DNA of 64,000 bases from an uncultured Persicobacter sp. (GTDB taxonomy: Bacteria; Bacteroidota; Bacteroidia; Cytophagales; Cyclobacteriaceae), in NCBI GenBank assembly GCA_947498325.1, contig CANMKE010000011.1:1-64000 (forward strand), given 5' to 3'. The notes under the pieces are model-generated. The model was given only the letters and a program-made list of their open reading frames with translations, ran no database searches and had not been told where the DNA came from. Numbering within the stretch: the first letter of the stretch is position 1; the number at the start of each line of letters is the position of its first letter. Both the position numbers and the translations under genes were made by a program. Positions 54,606 to 64,000 of this stretch are shown here, piece after piece.

Positions 54606-54809
54606 CGCTAAAACACAAAAAAGGGTTGTGGCCGTGCTCCTCTGATGATGGACTGAACAAAATTGATTTTGTGCTCCATCACCTGATTTACAGTCAGCGA
54701 CAACCCTTGCTTTTTTGTCCGCCAAACCGGCGACCAAGGAAAAATAGCTTGTGGGCATGGCGGGTGTTTTTCTTTCAACCCTGCACTACCCACAAGTTAA
54801 ATGCAATAT

Positions 54810-57800
54810 TTATCGGATATAAAGCTTGAACACTTTATGGTCGATTTTTACGATGTACAGTCCTGAAGACAATGTAGAGATGTCGATGCGTTGCGTTGCC
54901 AGACTCAAAGATTGGGTCATCATCGCCTTTCCATCAGGGGTAAAGAATACCACCTGACGTCCTGCACCACCTTCAATGAAGATATGGTCAGCTGCAGGGT
55001 TCGGGAAGATTTTTACATTTTGCTGCGCAACGGAAGTATTGAGTACTTTTTGGAATTTGGCATATAAATCCAAATGACCAGAAGTTTCAGAAATCTCCAC
55101 CACGGCATCGCCTGTCAGGTCAGCATTTAAATACCATCCTTCGAAAGTGTAATCGTCCTTTTGTGCATCAGCCAGCGTGATGGTCTCCTTAACAGTGTAA
55201 GCCTCAGGATTTCCCCCATCGTTCACGCCACCATCCAAATGATACGTGATCGTATAAACGGTAGCTTCAAATTTCGCATGGAACGTCAGCGCACCGCTTG
55301 TACCTGCCGTAACCTCCGTGATTGCCTCTCCCGTAAATTCCGCATTATCAAACCAGCCCATAAAATCATAAGCGGTTTTTTCGGCATCCGCTAAGGTAAA
55401 TGCATCGGCGAGGGTATATTTAGCAGGGTTTTCAGCAGCATTAACACCACCATTCAATTCATAATTGATGGTGTAACTGATCGTCGAGAAGCCAGCGGTT
55501 AAAGTGATGTCCCCCATCGATCCCGCGGTAATTTCAGTAACCATTTGGTCGTTTTGATCATACCATCCGTCGAAGTTGTATCCGTCTTTTGTTGCAGGCA
55601 ACAAAGCGAAAGTTACTGATTCGATGTTGTAGTTAGCAGGGTTTCCGCTATCATTCGCACCGCCATTCAGTTGATAATTGATGGTGTAACTGATCGTCGA
55701 GAAGCCAGCGGTCAAAGTGATATCACCCATCGATCCCGCGGTAATTTCAGTAACCATTTGGTCGTTTTGATCATACCATCCGTCGAAGTTGTATCCGTCT
55801 TTGGTGGCAGGCAACAAAGCGAAAGTTGCTGACTCGATGTTGTAGTTAGCAGGGTTTTCGCTATCATTCATCCCGCCATTCAGTTGATAATTGATGATGT
55901 AACTGATCGTCGAGAAGCCAGCGGTCAAAGTGATGTCCCCCATCGATCCCGCGGTAATTTCAGTGATCATTTGGTCGTTTTCATCATACCATCCGTCGAA
56001 GTTGTAACCATCTTTCGTGGCAGGCAACAAAGCAAAAGTTGCTGACTCGATGTTGTAGTTAGCAGGGTTTTCGCTATCATTCATACCGCCATTCAGTTGA
56101 TAATTGATGGTGTAACTGATCGTCGAGAAGCCAGCGGTCAAAGTGATGTCACCCATTGACCCCGCGGTAATTTCAGTAACCATTTGGTCGTTTTGATCAT
56201 ACCATCCGTCGAAGTTGTAGCCATCTTTCGTGGCAGGCAACAAAGTGAAAGTTGCTGATTCAACATTGTAGTTAGCAGGGTTTTCGCTATCATTCGCACC
56301 GCCATTCAGTTGATAATTGATAGTGTAACTGATCGTCGAGAAGCCAGCGGTCAAAGTGATGTCCCCCATCGATCCCGCGGTAATTTCAGTAACCATTTGG
56401 TCGTTTTGATCATACCATCCGTCGAAGTTGTATCCGTCTTTGGTGGCAGGCAACAAAGCGAAAGTTGCTGACTCGATGTTGTAGTTAGCAGGGTTTTCGC
56501 TATCATTCATCCCGCCATTCAGTTGATAATTGATGATGTAACTGATCGTCGAGAAGCCAGCGGTCAAAGTGATGTCCCCCATCGATCCCGCGGTAATTTC
56601 AGTGATCATTTGGTCGTTTTCATCATACCATCCGTCGAAGTTGTAACCATCTTTCGTGGCAGGCAACAAAGCGAAAGTTGCTGACTCGATGTTGTAGTTA
56701 GCAGGGTTTCCGCCATCGTTCATCCCGCCATTCAGTTGATAATTGATGGTGTAACTGATCGTCGAGAAGCCAGCGGTCAAAGTGATGTCACCTATTGACC
56801 CCGCGGTAATTTCAGTAACCATTTGGTTGTTTTGATCATACCACCCGTCGAAGTTGTAACCATCTTTCGTGGCAGGCAACAAAGTGAAAGTAGCTGATTC
56901 GATGTTGTAATGAACAATGTTGTTATCATCGTTCATACCACCATTCAATTCATAATTGATGGTGTAACTGATCGTCGAGAAGCCAGCGGTCAAAGTGATA
57001 TTCCCCATTGACCCCGCGGTAATTTCAGTGATCATTTGGTCGTTTTCATCATACCATCCGTCGAAGTTGTAACCATCTTTCGTGGCAGGCAACAATGTGA
57101 AAGTTGCTGACTCGATGTTGTAATGAACAATGTTGTTATCATCGTTCATGCCGCCATTCAATTCATAATTGATGGTGTAACTGATCGTCGAGAAGCCAGC
57201 GGTCAAAGTGATATCACCCATTGACCCCGCGGTAATTTCAGTAACCATTTGGTCGTTTTGATCATACCATCCGTCGAAGGTGTAACCGTCTTTAGTAGCA
57301 GGCAACAAAGTGAAAGTAGCTGATTCGATGTTGTAGTTAGCAGGGTTTTCGCTATCATTCATACCGCCATTCAGTTGATAATTGATGGTGTAACTGATCG
57401 TCGAGAAGCCAGCGGTCAAAGTGATATTCCCCATTGACCCCGCGGTAATTTCAGTAACCATTTGGTCGTTTTGATCATACCACCCGTCGAAGTTGTAACC
57501 ATCTTTGGTGGCAGGCAACAAAGTGAAAGTAGCTGATTCGATGTTGTAATGAATAATGTTGTTATCATCGTTCATGCCGCCATTCAATACATAGCTGATG
57601 GCATAATTGATGGGTGTGAACTGTGCATTAAGGCTGATATCACCTGTTGAACCTTTTGCGATTTCTTCAATTTTATTGTCGTCGTTGTCGAACCAACCAT
57701 TGAAGTTGTATCCGTCTTTGGTAGCAGGCAACAAAGTGAAGGTTTCTGTTTCCGTAGTGTACGTATTCGGATTGTCCTGATGATTTACTCCACCGTTGAG

Positions 57801-60623
57801 GTTGTAATTGATGGTGTATGCTCCAGCGGTGAATTTTGCATAGAGGTCAATTTCCCCCATTGATCCTTTGCTGATGGTGGTTATTGGCGCTCCTGTAAAA
57901 GTTTCATTGTCGAACCATCCGTCGAATCCGAATCCGATTTTCGAGGCAGGCAACAAGTTGAAAGTCTCGGTCTCAATATTGTATTCTACAGGGTTGTTAT
58001 CATCGTTCATGCCACCATTCAAAACATAGCTGATGGCATAATTGATAGGTGTGAACTGTGCATTAAGGCTGATGTCACCTGTTGAACCTTTTGCGATTTC
58101 TTCAATTTTATTGTCGTCGTTGTCGAACCAACCATTTAAGTTGTATCCGTCTTTGGTAGCAGGCAACAAAGTGAAGGTTTCTGTTTCCGTAGTGTACGTA
58201 TTCGGATTGTCCTGATGATTTACTCCACCGTTGAGGTTGTAATTGATGGTGTATGCTCCAGCGGTGAATTTTGCATAGAGGTCAATTTCCCCCATCGATC
58301 CTTTGCTGATGGTGGTTACTGGCGCTCCTGTAAAAGTTTCATTGTCGAACCATCCGTCGAATCCGAATCCGGTTTTCGAGGCAGGCAACAAGTTGAAAGT
58401 CTCGGTCTCAATATTGTATTCTACAGGGTTGTTATCGTCGTTCATGCCGCCATTCAATACATAGCTGATGGCATAATTGATAGGTGCGAACTGTGCATTA
58501 AGGCTGATATCACCTGTTGAACCTTTTGCGATTTCTTCAATTTTATTGTCGTCGTTGTCGAACCAACCATTGAAGTTGTATCCATCTTTTGTGGCAGGCA
58601 ATAAAGTGAAGGTTTCCGATTCGATATTGTAATCAGCAGGGTTGTTATCATCGTTCAGCCCGCCATTGAGTTCATAGCTGATCGTATAGTCGATGATGGT
58701 GAACTGTGCATTAAGGCTGATGTCACCTGTTGAACCTTTTGCGATCTCTTCAATTTTATTGTCGTCGTTATCGAACCAACCATTGAAGTTGTATCCGTCT
58801 TTAGTGGCAGGCAACAAAGTGAAGGTTTCCGATTCGATATTGTAATCAGTAGGGTTGTTGTCATCGTTCACCCCGCCATTGAGTTCATAGCTGACTGTAT
58901 AATCGATGATAGTGAACTGTGCATTAAGGCTGATATCACCTGTTGAACCTTTTGCAATTTCTTCAATTTTATTGTCGTCGTTATCGAACCAACCATTGAA
59001 GTTGTATCCGTCTTTTGTGGCAGGCAACAAAGTGAAGGTTTCCGATTCGATATTGTAATCAGCAGGGTTATTATCATCGTTCACCCCGCCATTGAGTTCA
59101 TAGCTGATTGTATAGTCGATGATGGTGAATTTGGCATATAGAATGATGTCGCCACTAAGCTCGGTACCAGAAATTTGTTCCACCTGATCTCCGCTGAAAT
59201 CCTCGGTAGCATACCATCCTACAAACGTATGGCCTGATTTGGTGGCAGGCTGTAAGCTGAAATCTGAATCTGCATTATATATTGCAGGATTGTCGGCATG
59301 ATTTTCTCCGCCGTTGAGCACGTAAGAAATCCCATAATCATCGGAGGTGAATTTCGCATACAGGCTTAAAGGCTTTCTCCATGCACCGCGAATTTCAGTC
59401 CTTCTTGCAGAAAAATTTTCATTTTCGAACCAGCCCTCGAAAGTGGCATTTTCACGGGTCGGATCCGCCAGCGGAATGGCACCAGACTCCGTATTATAGG
59501 TCGCAGGGTTGTCGTCATGATTTTCCCCTCCAAACAGATGGTAGGTAATCGGGTAATCGATAATGGTCAGTTTAGCCCAGAATTTAAGATTGCCCGTTGT
59601 GCCAGCAGCAATTGTGGTGATGGGCTCCCCAGTGTATTGATCATTGTCATACCACCCGTCGAAACTATATCCATCCTTCTGAGCAGGGGAGAGCGTGATG
59701 GCATCATTTACGGTATATGTTTCGGGGTTGTCATGGTTGGAAGAACCATTAAAGGTGAGGGTGTACGTTGTGATGTCCCATTTGGCATAAGCAGTTTTTC
59801 CTTGCAGGTTGGCAAGGTCAAAAGCAGGAATTGGTGAACTATGGCCAGCGTCAGAAAACCACGTAGGGGTATAGCCAGGTTTGCCGTCATCTAAATCGGC
59901 CAATACATTGGCGTGTACCTCGTTGAGGTTTGAAGGAAAGGCAACAGATTCAATGGGGTTGTTGGCAACGAATTTCTGGCCTATTTTAAGCTCAACGGTA
60001 CCTTCAGGAATCGTCAATTGTTGTAAATTGTTCCCCGCAAAAGCAAGCTGGTCAATCAGTGCCAAAGGGCTGTTGGCAGGAATTGTAACGCTGGTGAGCA
60101 GGTTGTTTTGAAAGGCACGCTGTCCGAATTTGGTAATCGCATTACCAGTAAAGGTCAAGGTGGTGATTTTGTTGTTTTCGAAAGTCCCGTTTTGAATGGT
60201 CGTATAGGCCTCGGGGATATTCAATGATTCAATCAGGTTATTACTGAAACCATCTGTACCAATGGTTCGGATAGTGGGCGGCAATGATAGCGCCTTGATT
60301 TTATTGTTTTGGAAGGCACGTTGTCCAATTTGTTTAAAGCCTTCCGCCAGGTGAAGGGCGTGAATATTCTTACCACTGAAAACATCATTGCTCACGTGGG
60401 TAATGGCTTGCTCCGAACCGTCGGGTAAGGTAACCTTCTCGGGGATGGTCAGGTTGGTGCCCGATGGGTTGGCCTCAAAGTTATAGGAGCAGGCGATAAT
60501 GTGGCTTTTGGTGTTTCCCTCTCCGAGTGTGATGTCGTCGAAGGTCAGGGTGTGGTCAGTTTGTGCCCAGGCGCCTGCAGTGGTGAGCAGACTGAGCAAG
60601 ATAAAGAGTAGGCATTTTCGCAT
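54810..60623 (-). CDS. Giant repetitive surface protein: BspA-like leucine-rich repeats, about 22 InlB/Flg_new repeats, T9SS domain
   Basis: A 1937-residue secreted protein. The start is ATG 60623, where the signal peptide begins (MRKCLLFILL, ending GAWA-Q); an upstream in-frame ATG at 60716 precedes it without a plausible signal. Residues about 45-255 are BspA-type leucine-rich repeats (for example IKALSLPPTIRTIGTDGF and LTSVTIPANSPLALIDQLAF). About 22 repeats of about 70 residues follow, each with the Listeria-Bacteroides pattern: ISYELNGGxND-type start, an LLPATKDGYNFDGW core and a final strand. The last 75 residues (VKIFPNPAADHIFIEGG to FKLYIR) are a T9SS sorting domain. Many repeats are nearly identical at the DNA level. 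The architecture suggests adhesion to cells, matrix or surfaces. The ligand is unknown. Confidence 0.88.
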   Translation of the reverse strand: MRKCLLFILLSLLTTAGAWAQTDHTLTFDDITLGEGNTKSHIIACSYNFEANPSGTNLTIPEKVTLPDGSEQAITHVSNDVFSGKNIHALHLAEGFKQIGQRAFQNNKIKALSLPPTIRTIGTDGFSNNLIESLNIPEAYTTIQNGTFENNKITTLTFTGNAITKFGQRAFQNNLLTSVTIPANSPLALIDQLAFAGNNLQQLTIPEGTVELKIGQKFVANNPIESVAFPSNLNEVHANVLADLDDGKPGYTPTWFSDAGHSSPIPAFDLANLQGKTAYAKWDITTYTLTFNGSSNHDNPETYTVNDAITLSPAQKDGYSFDGWYDNDQYTGEPITTIAAGTTGNLKFWAKLTIIDYPITYHLFGGENHDDNPATYNTESGAIPLADPTRENATFEGWFENENFSARRTEIRGAWRKPLSLYAKFTSDDYGISYVLNGGENHADNPAIYNADSDFSLQPATKSGHTFVGWYATEDFSGDQVEQISGTELSGDIILYAKFTIIDYTISYELNGGVNDDNNPADYNIESETFTLLPATKDGYNFNGWFDNDDNKIEEIAKGSTGDISLNAQFTIIDYTVSYELNGGVNDDNNPTDYNIESETFTLLPATKDGYNFNGWFDNDDNKIEEIAKGSTGDISLNAQFTIIDYTISYELNGGLNDDNNPADYNIESETFTLLPATKDGYNFNGWFDNDDNKIEEIAKGSTGDISLNAQFAPINYAISYVLNGGMNDDNNPVEYNIETETFNLLPASKTGFGFDGWFDNETFTGAPVTTISKGSMGEIDLYAKFTAGAYTINYNLNGGVNHQDNPNTYTTETETFTLLPATKDGYNLNGWFDNDDNKIEEIAKGSTGDISLNAQFTPINYAISYVLNGGMNDDNNPVEYNIETETFNLLPASKIGFGFDGWFDNETFTGAPITTISKGSMGEIDLYAKFTAGAYTINYNLNGGVNHQDNPNTYTTETETFTLLPATKDGYNFNGWFDNDDNKIEEIAKGSTGDISLNAQFTPINYAISYVLNGGMNDDNNIIHYNIESATFTLLPATKDGYNFDGWYDQNDQMVTEITAGSMGNITLTAGFSTISYTINYQLNGGMNDSENPANYNIESATFTLLPATKDGYTFDGWYDQNDQMVTEITAGSMGDITLTAGFSTISYTINYELNGGMNDDNNIVHYNIESATFTLLPATKDGYNFDGWYDENDQMITEITAGSMGNITLTAGFSTISYTINYELNGGMNDDNNIVHYNIESATFTLLPATKDGYNFDGWYDQNNQMVTEITAGSIGDITLTAGFSTISYTINYQLNGGMNDGGNPANYNIESATFALLPATKDGYNFDGWYDENDQMITEITAGSMGDITLTAGFSTISYIINYQLNGGMNDSENPANYNIESATFALLPATKDGYNFDGWYDQNDQMVTEITAGSMGDITLTAGFSTISYTINYQLNGGANDSENPANYNVESATFTLLPATKDGYNFDGWYDQNDQMVTEITAGSMGDITLTAGFSTISYTINYQLNGGMNDSENPANYNIESATFALLPATKDGYNFDGWYDENDQMITEITAGSMGDITLTAGFSTISYIINYQLNGGMNDSENPANYNIESATFALLPATKDGYNFDGWYDQNDQMVTEITAGSMGDITLTAGFSTISYTINYQLNGGANDSGNPANYNIESVTFALLPATKDGYNFDGWYDQNDQMVTEITAGSMGDITLTAGFSTISYTINYELNGGVNAAENPAKYTLADAFTLADAEKTAYDFMGWFDNAEFTGEAITEVTAGTSGALTFHAKFEATVYTITYHLDGGVNDGGNPEAYTVKETITLADAQKDDYTFEGWYLNADLTGDAVVEISETSGHLDLYAKFQKVLNTSVAQQNVKIFPNPAADHIFIEGGAGRQVVFFTPDGKAMMTQSLSLATQRIDISTLSSGLYIVKIDHKVFKLYIR
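55440..59150 (-). repeat. Tandem coding repeats of about 213 bases
   Basis: Eighteen or so adjacent units within the surface-protein gene are strongly alike. Higher-order patterns are visible: in protein order, repeats 7-8 and 9-10 are near-copies of a two-unit block, and repeats 15-17 and 18-20 are near-copies of a three-unit block. Edge repeats are more divergent. This is the expected outcome of unequal recombination or gene conversion. Confidence 0.85.
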
Positions 60624-61086
60624 TATAAAAATGGGGTTTGAGTGAAAAAATATCATTAATACTTTTATAAGTATAATTAATTTAACCTCAAGCCCTCTGA
60701 TGATTTCCGAATCCATATACTTTAGCGAAAAGTATTATTTATTCATGGCGTGCTATTCTCTTTCGATTCGTAAATTAGGATAATGATAGAAATTATTGCT
60801 CAAGTAATATTTATATGATTTTGCGTTTTTAATCGATCAGAGTAAACTGATACTAAAAACAATCCTAAATCAATTGATGGTCTGCTGATTAACTTTATGC
60901 CGACCCCAAAGCATCAGTCAATGGAATGAAAAGGGCTTTCTGTGGCTGATTCGTAAATTAAAAGCGCCTCATTTGCCGTTTTCAAAAACGATTGATCAGA
61001 AGGGATACAAGCGTGCTGATTATTTTGTGTCGGAGGATACGAAGATTGCGTGTTACCTTTCAACAGGTGTCGCTTTTGCCCCCTCT
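60624..61086. other. AT-rich intergenic region upstream of the surface-protein gene
   Basis: The 463 bases between the giant surface-protein gene and corA hold no supportable gene. A 13-base direct repeat, GATTCGTAAATTA, occurs at 60765-60777 and 60948-60960. The promoter of the surface protein (minus strand) should lie near 60640-60720, where an ATACTT-TTAT-AAGTAT hairpin is visible. No consensus element could be confirmed. Confidence 0.5.
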
Positions 61087-62145
61087 TTACAGCCATCCTT
61101 TTTTTCTGAACAGCCAAAGCATGATCCCCGCCATGATGCCCATCAGCAGGAGTACCCCAAAATAACCGTAACGCCAGGTGAGTTCAGGCATAAACTGGAA
61201 ATTCATGCCATAAAGCCCACAGATGAAAGTCAGTGGAATGAAGATGGTCGAAATGATGGTAAGCACCTGCATAATCTGGTTCATCTTGTTGCTTTGGCCT
61301 GAAAGGTAGATGTCAAGCGCACTGGCAAGGATGTCCCGCTGAACTTCAATATCGTCGATCACATGATGGGTATGTTCATAAACATCTTCAATGTAAATTA
61401 AGGTCGAAGGGTGGATGAGTGCATCATTGCCCCTTCGTACCACCACCAGGGCTTCGCGCAGTGCCATGAGGGCTTTTCGGCACTGGAAAATCTGTCGTTT
61501 GCTCCTTTGAATGGTGGGCAGGTAGTCCTTTTCATCAGGCCTGATGACCTTGTCTTCGAGGGACTCATTGGTTACTTCAAAGTATTCTGAAAGCTTGAAA
61601 TAATCATCGACCACCACGTCTATCAGTCGGTAAAAAAGATAATCACTTTTGCGCCCGCGGGCTTTTCCTTTATGCTGTTCAAGGTGTTGGATAATGGTGG
61701 CATAACGGCTGTGGTCCTGTTCTTCAAAAGAGAGCACCCAGCCACGTCCAAGCACCAGGCTCATCTGATCCTGTTTCAGGTTATTGTCCATCATTTTCAG
61801 CGCTCGGAAGGTAATGAAAAGGTGGTCTTCAAATTCTTCCGCCTTTGGTCGGTGGTTGGTGTTCAGGATGTCCTCCACCGTCAAGGGGTGGAGGTGGAAA
61901 AGTCGGCCAATTTCAGCAATAATATTCGTTTCGTGCAAACCAGAAACCCTGATCCAGCTGACCCCCGCCTTTTTTTGGCAATCCAATAACTGATCCGTTG
62001 TCGGGTCGGTAATGCCGATCAGTTCTTGCCCATCATAATGAACAATATCAATAGAGGTTTTGTGGGCTCTTTTTTCGCCCACATGAATTGTACTGCCAGG
62101 CAAGTGCCCCGATTTCGACGATAAACTGGTAAATGGATATGACAT
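61087..62145 (-). CDS. corA: CorA-type magnesium/divalent cation transporter
   Basis: A 352-residue inner-membrane channel for Mg2+ (and Co2+ or Ni2+ in some relatives). The N-terminal cytoplasmic funnel domain (WIRVSGLHETNIIAEIGRLF, LHPLTVEDILNTNHRPKAEEF) leads into a long helix. Two C-terminal transmembrane segments follow, separated by the diagnostic YGMN loop (GLYGMNFQFMPE), and a basic tail (FRKKGWL) ends the protein. Family length and order are normal. It stands alone on the minus strand, with no operon partner. Confidence 0.95.
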   Translation of the reverse strand: MSYPFTSLSSKSGHLPGSTIHVGEKRAHKTSIDIVHYDGQELIGITDPTTDQLLDCQKKAGVSWIRVSGLHETNIIAEIGRLFHLHPLTVEDILNTNHRPKAEEFEDHLFITFRALKMMDNNLKQDQMSLVLGRGWVLSFEEQDHSRYATIIQHLEQHKGKARGRKSDYLFYRLIDVVVDDYFKLSEYFEVTNESLEDKVIRPDEKDYLPTIQRSKRQIFQCRKALMALREALVVVRRGNDALIHPSTLIYIEDVYEHTHHVIDDIEVQRDILASALDIYLSGQSNKMNQIMQVLTIISTIFIPLTFICGLYGMNFQFMPELTWRYGYFGVLLLMGIMAGIMLWLFRKKGWL

Positions 62146-62467
62146 CAGGAGAAATTTCGGTCTTTGTGGAAAGTCAAGTTAGCATTTTCTTGATTCAAAA
62201 AACAAACTAAGGGCGTGTTTAAACCTTAAAATTATCAACAAAAATTTGGCGTATTGGTGAAAAGATGAAGGATCATTTGGTCCTCCATAAAAGCACTTGA
62301 TGTTAAGAATTTTCGCGCCCGCGGTACATCGGCGAATGAATGTCTTTAAATTCTATTGAGAGAAGCATTAAAAAGGATAAGGAAACACGCTATTAACAAA
62401 TTAATTATCTCCATAATTTTGAGGTTTTTGAGAGTAGGGTAAATTTGTAAAAAATAATTTTTTATAC
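62146..62467. other. Divergent intergenic region between corA and pafA
   Basis: 322 bases without an ORF. The pafA promoter (62419-62447) is annotated separately. No clear promoter for corA, riboswitch or M-box-like structure could be recognised. Confidence 0.5.
62419..62447 (+). promoter_or_regulatory. Bacteroidota-type promoter for pafA
   Basis: TTG at 62419-62421, an 18-base spacer and TAAATTTG at 62440-62447 match the TTG/TAnnTTTG consensus, ending 20 bases before the ATG. The 5' leader would be short. Confidence 0.5.
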
Positions 62468-64000
62468 ATGAATCGGTTTTTACCTCTATTATTCATGACG
62501 GTCATTTCTGCCCACCTGGGCTATGGTCAGTCAACCTTGAAACGTCCTAAAATGGTTTTAGGCATTGTCGTCGATCAGATGCGTTACGATTATCTGACAA
62601 AATACTGGGATCAGTACGATGAAAACGGCGGATTCAAACAGTTGCTTCGGGAGGGTACCAGCTTTTCCGATATGCATTATAACTACGCACCAACCACCAC
62701 AGGCCCTGGACATACGACCGTTTGGTCAGGTGCAAGCCCTGCTTATTCAGGCATTGCCAACAACTGGTATTATGATCGGCAGGAAGGTCATGGCGTTTAC
62801 TGTGTGGATGACCCTGAAGTTGAAACGGTCGGTCAGGACAATGATTCTGGCAAGCGCTCCCCACACCGAATGCTGGCCACCAATTTGGCCGATGAGCTTA
62901 AATTGTTCACCAACCACCAGTCCAAAGTGGTTTCAGTAAGTATAAAAGACCGATCGGCGATTTTGCCTGCGGGTTATATGGCTGATGGTGCTTTTTGGTA
63001 TGACAGTAAAACGGGGAAATTCATTTCTTCCACCTTCTATATGGATCATTTGCCAGCGTGGGTAAACGATTATAATGCCAAAGGCCGCCCAGACGAATTG
63101 CTGAAGCAACCTTGGGAGCTGTTGTTGCCTGCTTCGGCTTATGGGGTTTCTATTGTGGACGACAACCCCTATGAAGGGAAGTTTTTCGGCGAGAAATCCA
63201 CGGCTTTCCCACACGATGTGCCGAAAATTGCCAAAAGGCTGCGCAAAGCCAATAAATCTCCTTACGGGATGCTGGCGCAAACTCCTCACGGAAATACGCT
63301 GGTAACAGAAATGGCCAAAGCGGCAATTAAAGGTGAGCAACTTGGGCAGCATGATTTTCCTGATTTGTTGGCCATTTCATATTCTTCGACAGATAAAATT
63401 GGGCATCAGTTTGCGCCTGCTTCCCGAGAGGTACAGGATACTTATCTTCGCCTTGACCGTGAACTGGCAGAATTATTTGCCTTTGTTGATGAGCAGGTAG
63501 GGCTGGACGAGGTCGTGATTTTCCTGACTGCCGACCATGCTGGTGCACAAAATGCAGTGTATATGGCTGATCAGAAATTCCACAATGCCAAATATGTAGA
63601 TACAGCGCCTATCCGCAAAACGGTGGAGGAAGCTCTTTCTGCCAAATTTGGCGAAGGAAAATGGGTGCTTGATCTGGTAGGGGAGCAGCTTTACCTTGAC
63701 CGTGAGCTGATCAATACCAAAGGGTATAACCTTTCAGATGTTCAGGAATATGCTGCGCAGATTATTTTGGCGCAAAATGCAGTGCAGGATGCGGTAACGG
63801 CCAAGACTTTGCAGTCGGGGAACTTTCAGCATGGTTATAAGCAATTGCTTGCCAACGGTTGCCATCCGACCCGCTCGGGAGATGTTTTTATCGTTTTTCA
63901 CAGTGGTGTAATCCTGGGAAAACACATGACGGGAACTTCCCATTCAATGACTTACAACTATGATACGCACGTGCCCATGTTGATGATGGGTTATCAAATT
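62468..64000 (+). CDS. pafA: PafA-type alkaline phosphatase (3' end outside the window)
   Basis: The first 511 codons of a secreted phosphatase, cut by the window end. The signal peptide ends near GYG-Q. The residues known from Elizabethkingia PafA are found at a constant offset of two: metal ligand Asp36 (VVDQMR), nucleophile Thr77 (APTTTGPGH), Asn98 (IANNWYY), and Lys160 and Arg162 (SIKDRSA). Further metal-ligand segments are SSTDKIGHQF and TADHAG. PafA enzymes hydrolyse phosphate monoesters in the periplasm independently of phosphate starvation and are widespread in Bacteroidota. The reading frame is open to the last base, and only the C-terminal few dozen residues should be missing. Confidence 0.9.
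   Translation, partial: MNRFLPLLFMTVISAHLGYGQSTLKRPKMVLGIVVDQMRYDYLTKYWDQYDENGGFKQLLREGTSFSDMHYNYAPTTTGPGHTTVWSGASPAYSGIANNWYYDRQEGHGVYCVDDPEVETVGQDNDSGKRSPHRMLATNLADELKLFTNHQSKVVSVSIKDRSAILPAGYMADGAFWYDSKTGKFISSTFYMDHLPAWVNDYNAKGRPDELLKQPWELLLPASAYGVSIVDDNPYEGKFFGEKSTAFPHDVPKIAKRLRKANKSPYGMLAQTPHGNTLVTEMAKAAIKGEQLGQHDFPDLLAISYSSTDKIGHQFAPASREVQDTYLRLDRELAELFAFVDEQVGLDEVVIFLTADHAGAQNAVYMADQKFHNAKYVDTAPIRKTVEEALSAKFGEGKWVLDLVGEQLYLDRELINTKGYNLSDVQEYAAQIILAQNAVQDAVTAKTLQSGNFQHGYKQLLANGCHPTRSGDVFIVFHSGVILGKHMTGTSHSMTYNYDTHVPMLMMGYQI

Noticed and set aside
55440-59150. Regular direct repeats suggesting a CRISPR array
   Set aside because: Units of about 213 bases are in frame and encode InlB-type protein repeats; there are no short repeats with unique spacers and no cas genes.
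60914-61117. Short open frame (67 codons) on the minus strand
   Set aside because: No similarity, no start signal, and partial overlap with the corA 3' end.

Overview
The window comes from a Bacteroidota chromosome, most likely a marine or soil Cytophagales-type bacterium. The evidence is two SusC/SusD pairs, three proteins with C-terminal type IX secretion (T9SS) sorting domains, a one-component regulator of the propeller/Y_Y_Y/LuxR type, and promoters that fit the Bacteroidota TTG-N18-20-TAnnTTTG pattern. Genus and species cannot be fixed from sequence alone. No rRNA, tRNA, CRISPR array, phage or complete transposon was seen.

Layout. (1) 1-4.7 kb: a truncated RluA-type pseudouridine synthase, a YceI-family periplasmic protein, an outer-membrane porin-like protein, and a long non-coding stretch with a 190-bp MITE-like element bounded by perfect 18-bp inverted repeats. 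(2) 4.7-16.8 kb: a 2468-residue secreted S8 protease followed by a SusC/SusD pair, probably one transcription unit for uptake of proteolysis products. (3) 16.9-32.7 kb: an orphan methyltransferase, then a nitrate assimilation island. On the minus strand are siroheme methyltransferase (cobA), an alginate-export-type outer-membrane channel, a NarK transporter, a nitrate reductase fused to an NAD(P)H/FAD and BFD module, and a nitrite/sulfite-reductase-like protein with a C-terminal rubredoxin. Divergently on the plus strand are nirB and nirD, followed by a NarX/NarL-like two-component pair.

(4) 32.9-54.5 kb: a polysaccharide utilisation locus (PUL). A divergently transcribed sensor/regulator precedes SusC, SusD, a GH3 beta-glucosidase lipoprotein, two GH144-type (Glycoamylase fold, endo-beta-1,2-glucanase family) enzymes, three related alpha/beta-hydrolase esterases interleaved with two LamG lipoproteins, and a GH43-like enzyme. 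The GH144 plus GH3 combination points to beta-1,2-glucan, and the esterases suggest an ester-decorated form of it such as osmoregulated periplasmic glucans. (5) 54.8-64 kb: a giant T9SS adhesin-like protein with about 22 InlB/Flg_new repeats, a CorA transporter, and the start of a PafA-type alkaline phosphatase cut by the window end.

The best candidates for something undescribed are the tandem LamG-esterase modules inside the predicted beta-1,2-glucan PUL, and the siroheme-less nitrite-reductase-like rubredoxin protein in the nitrate cluster.
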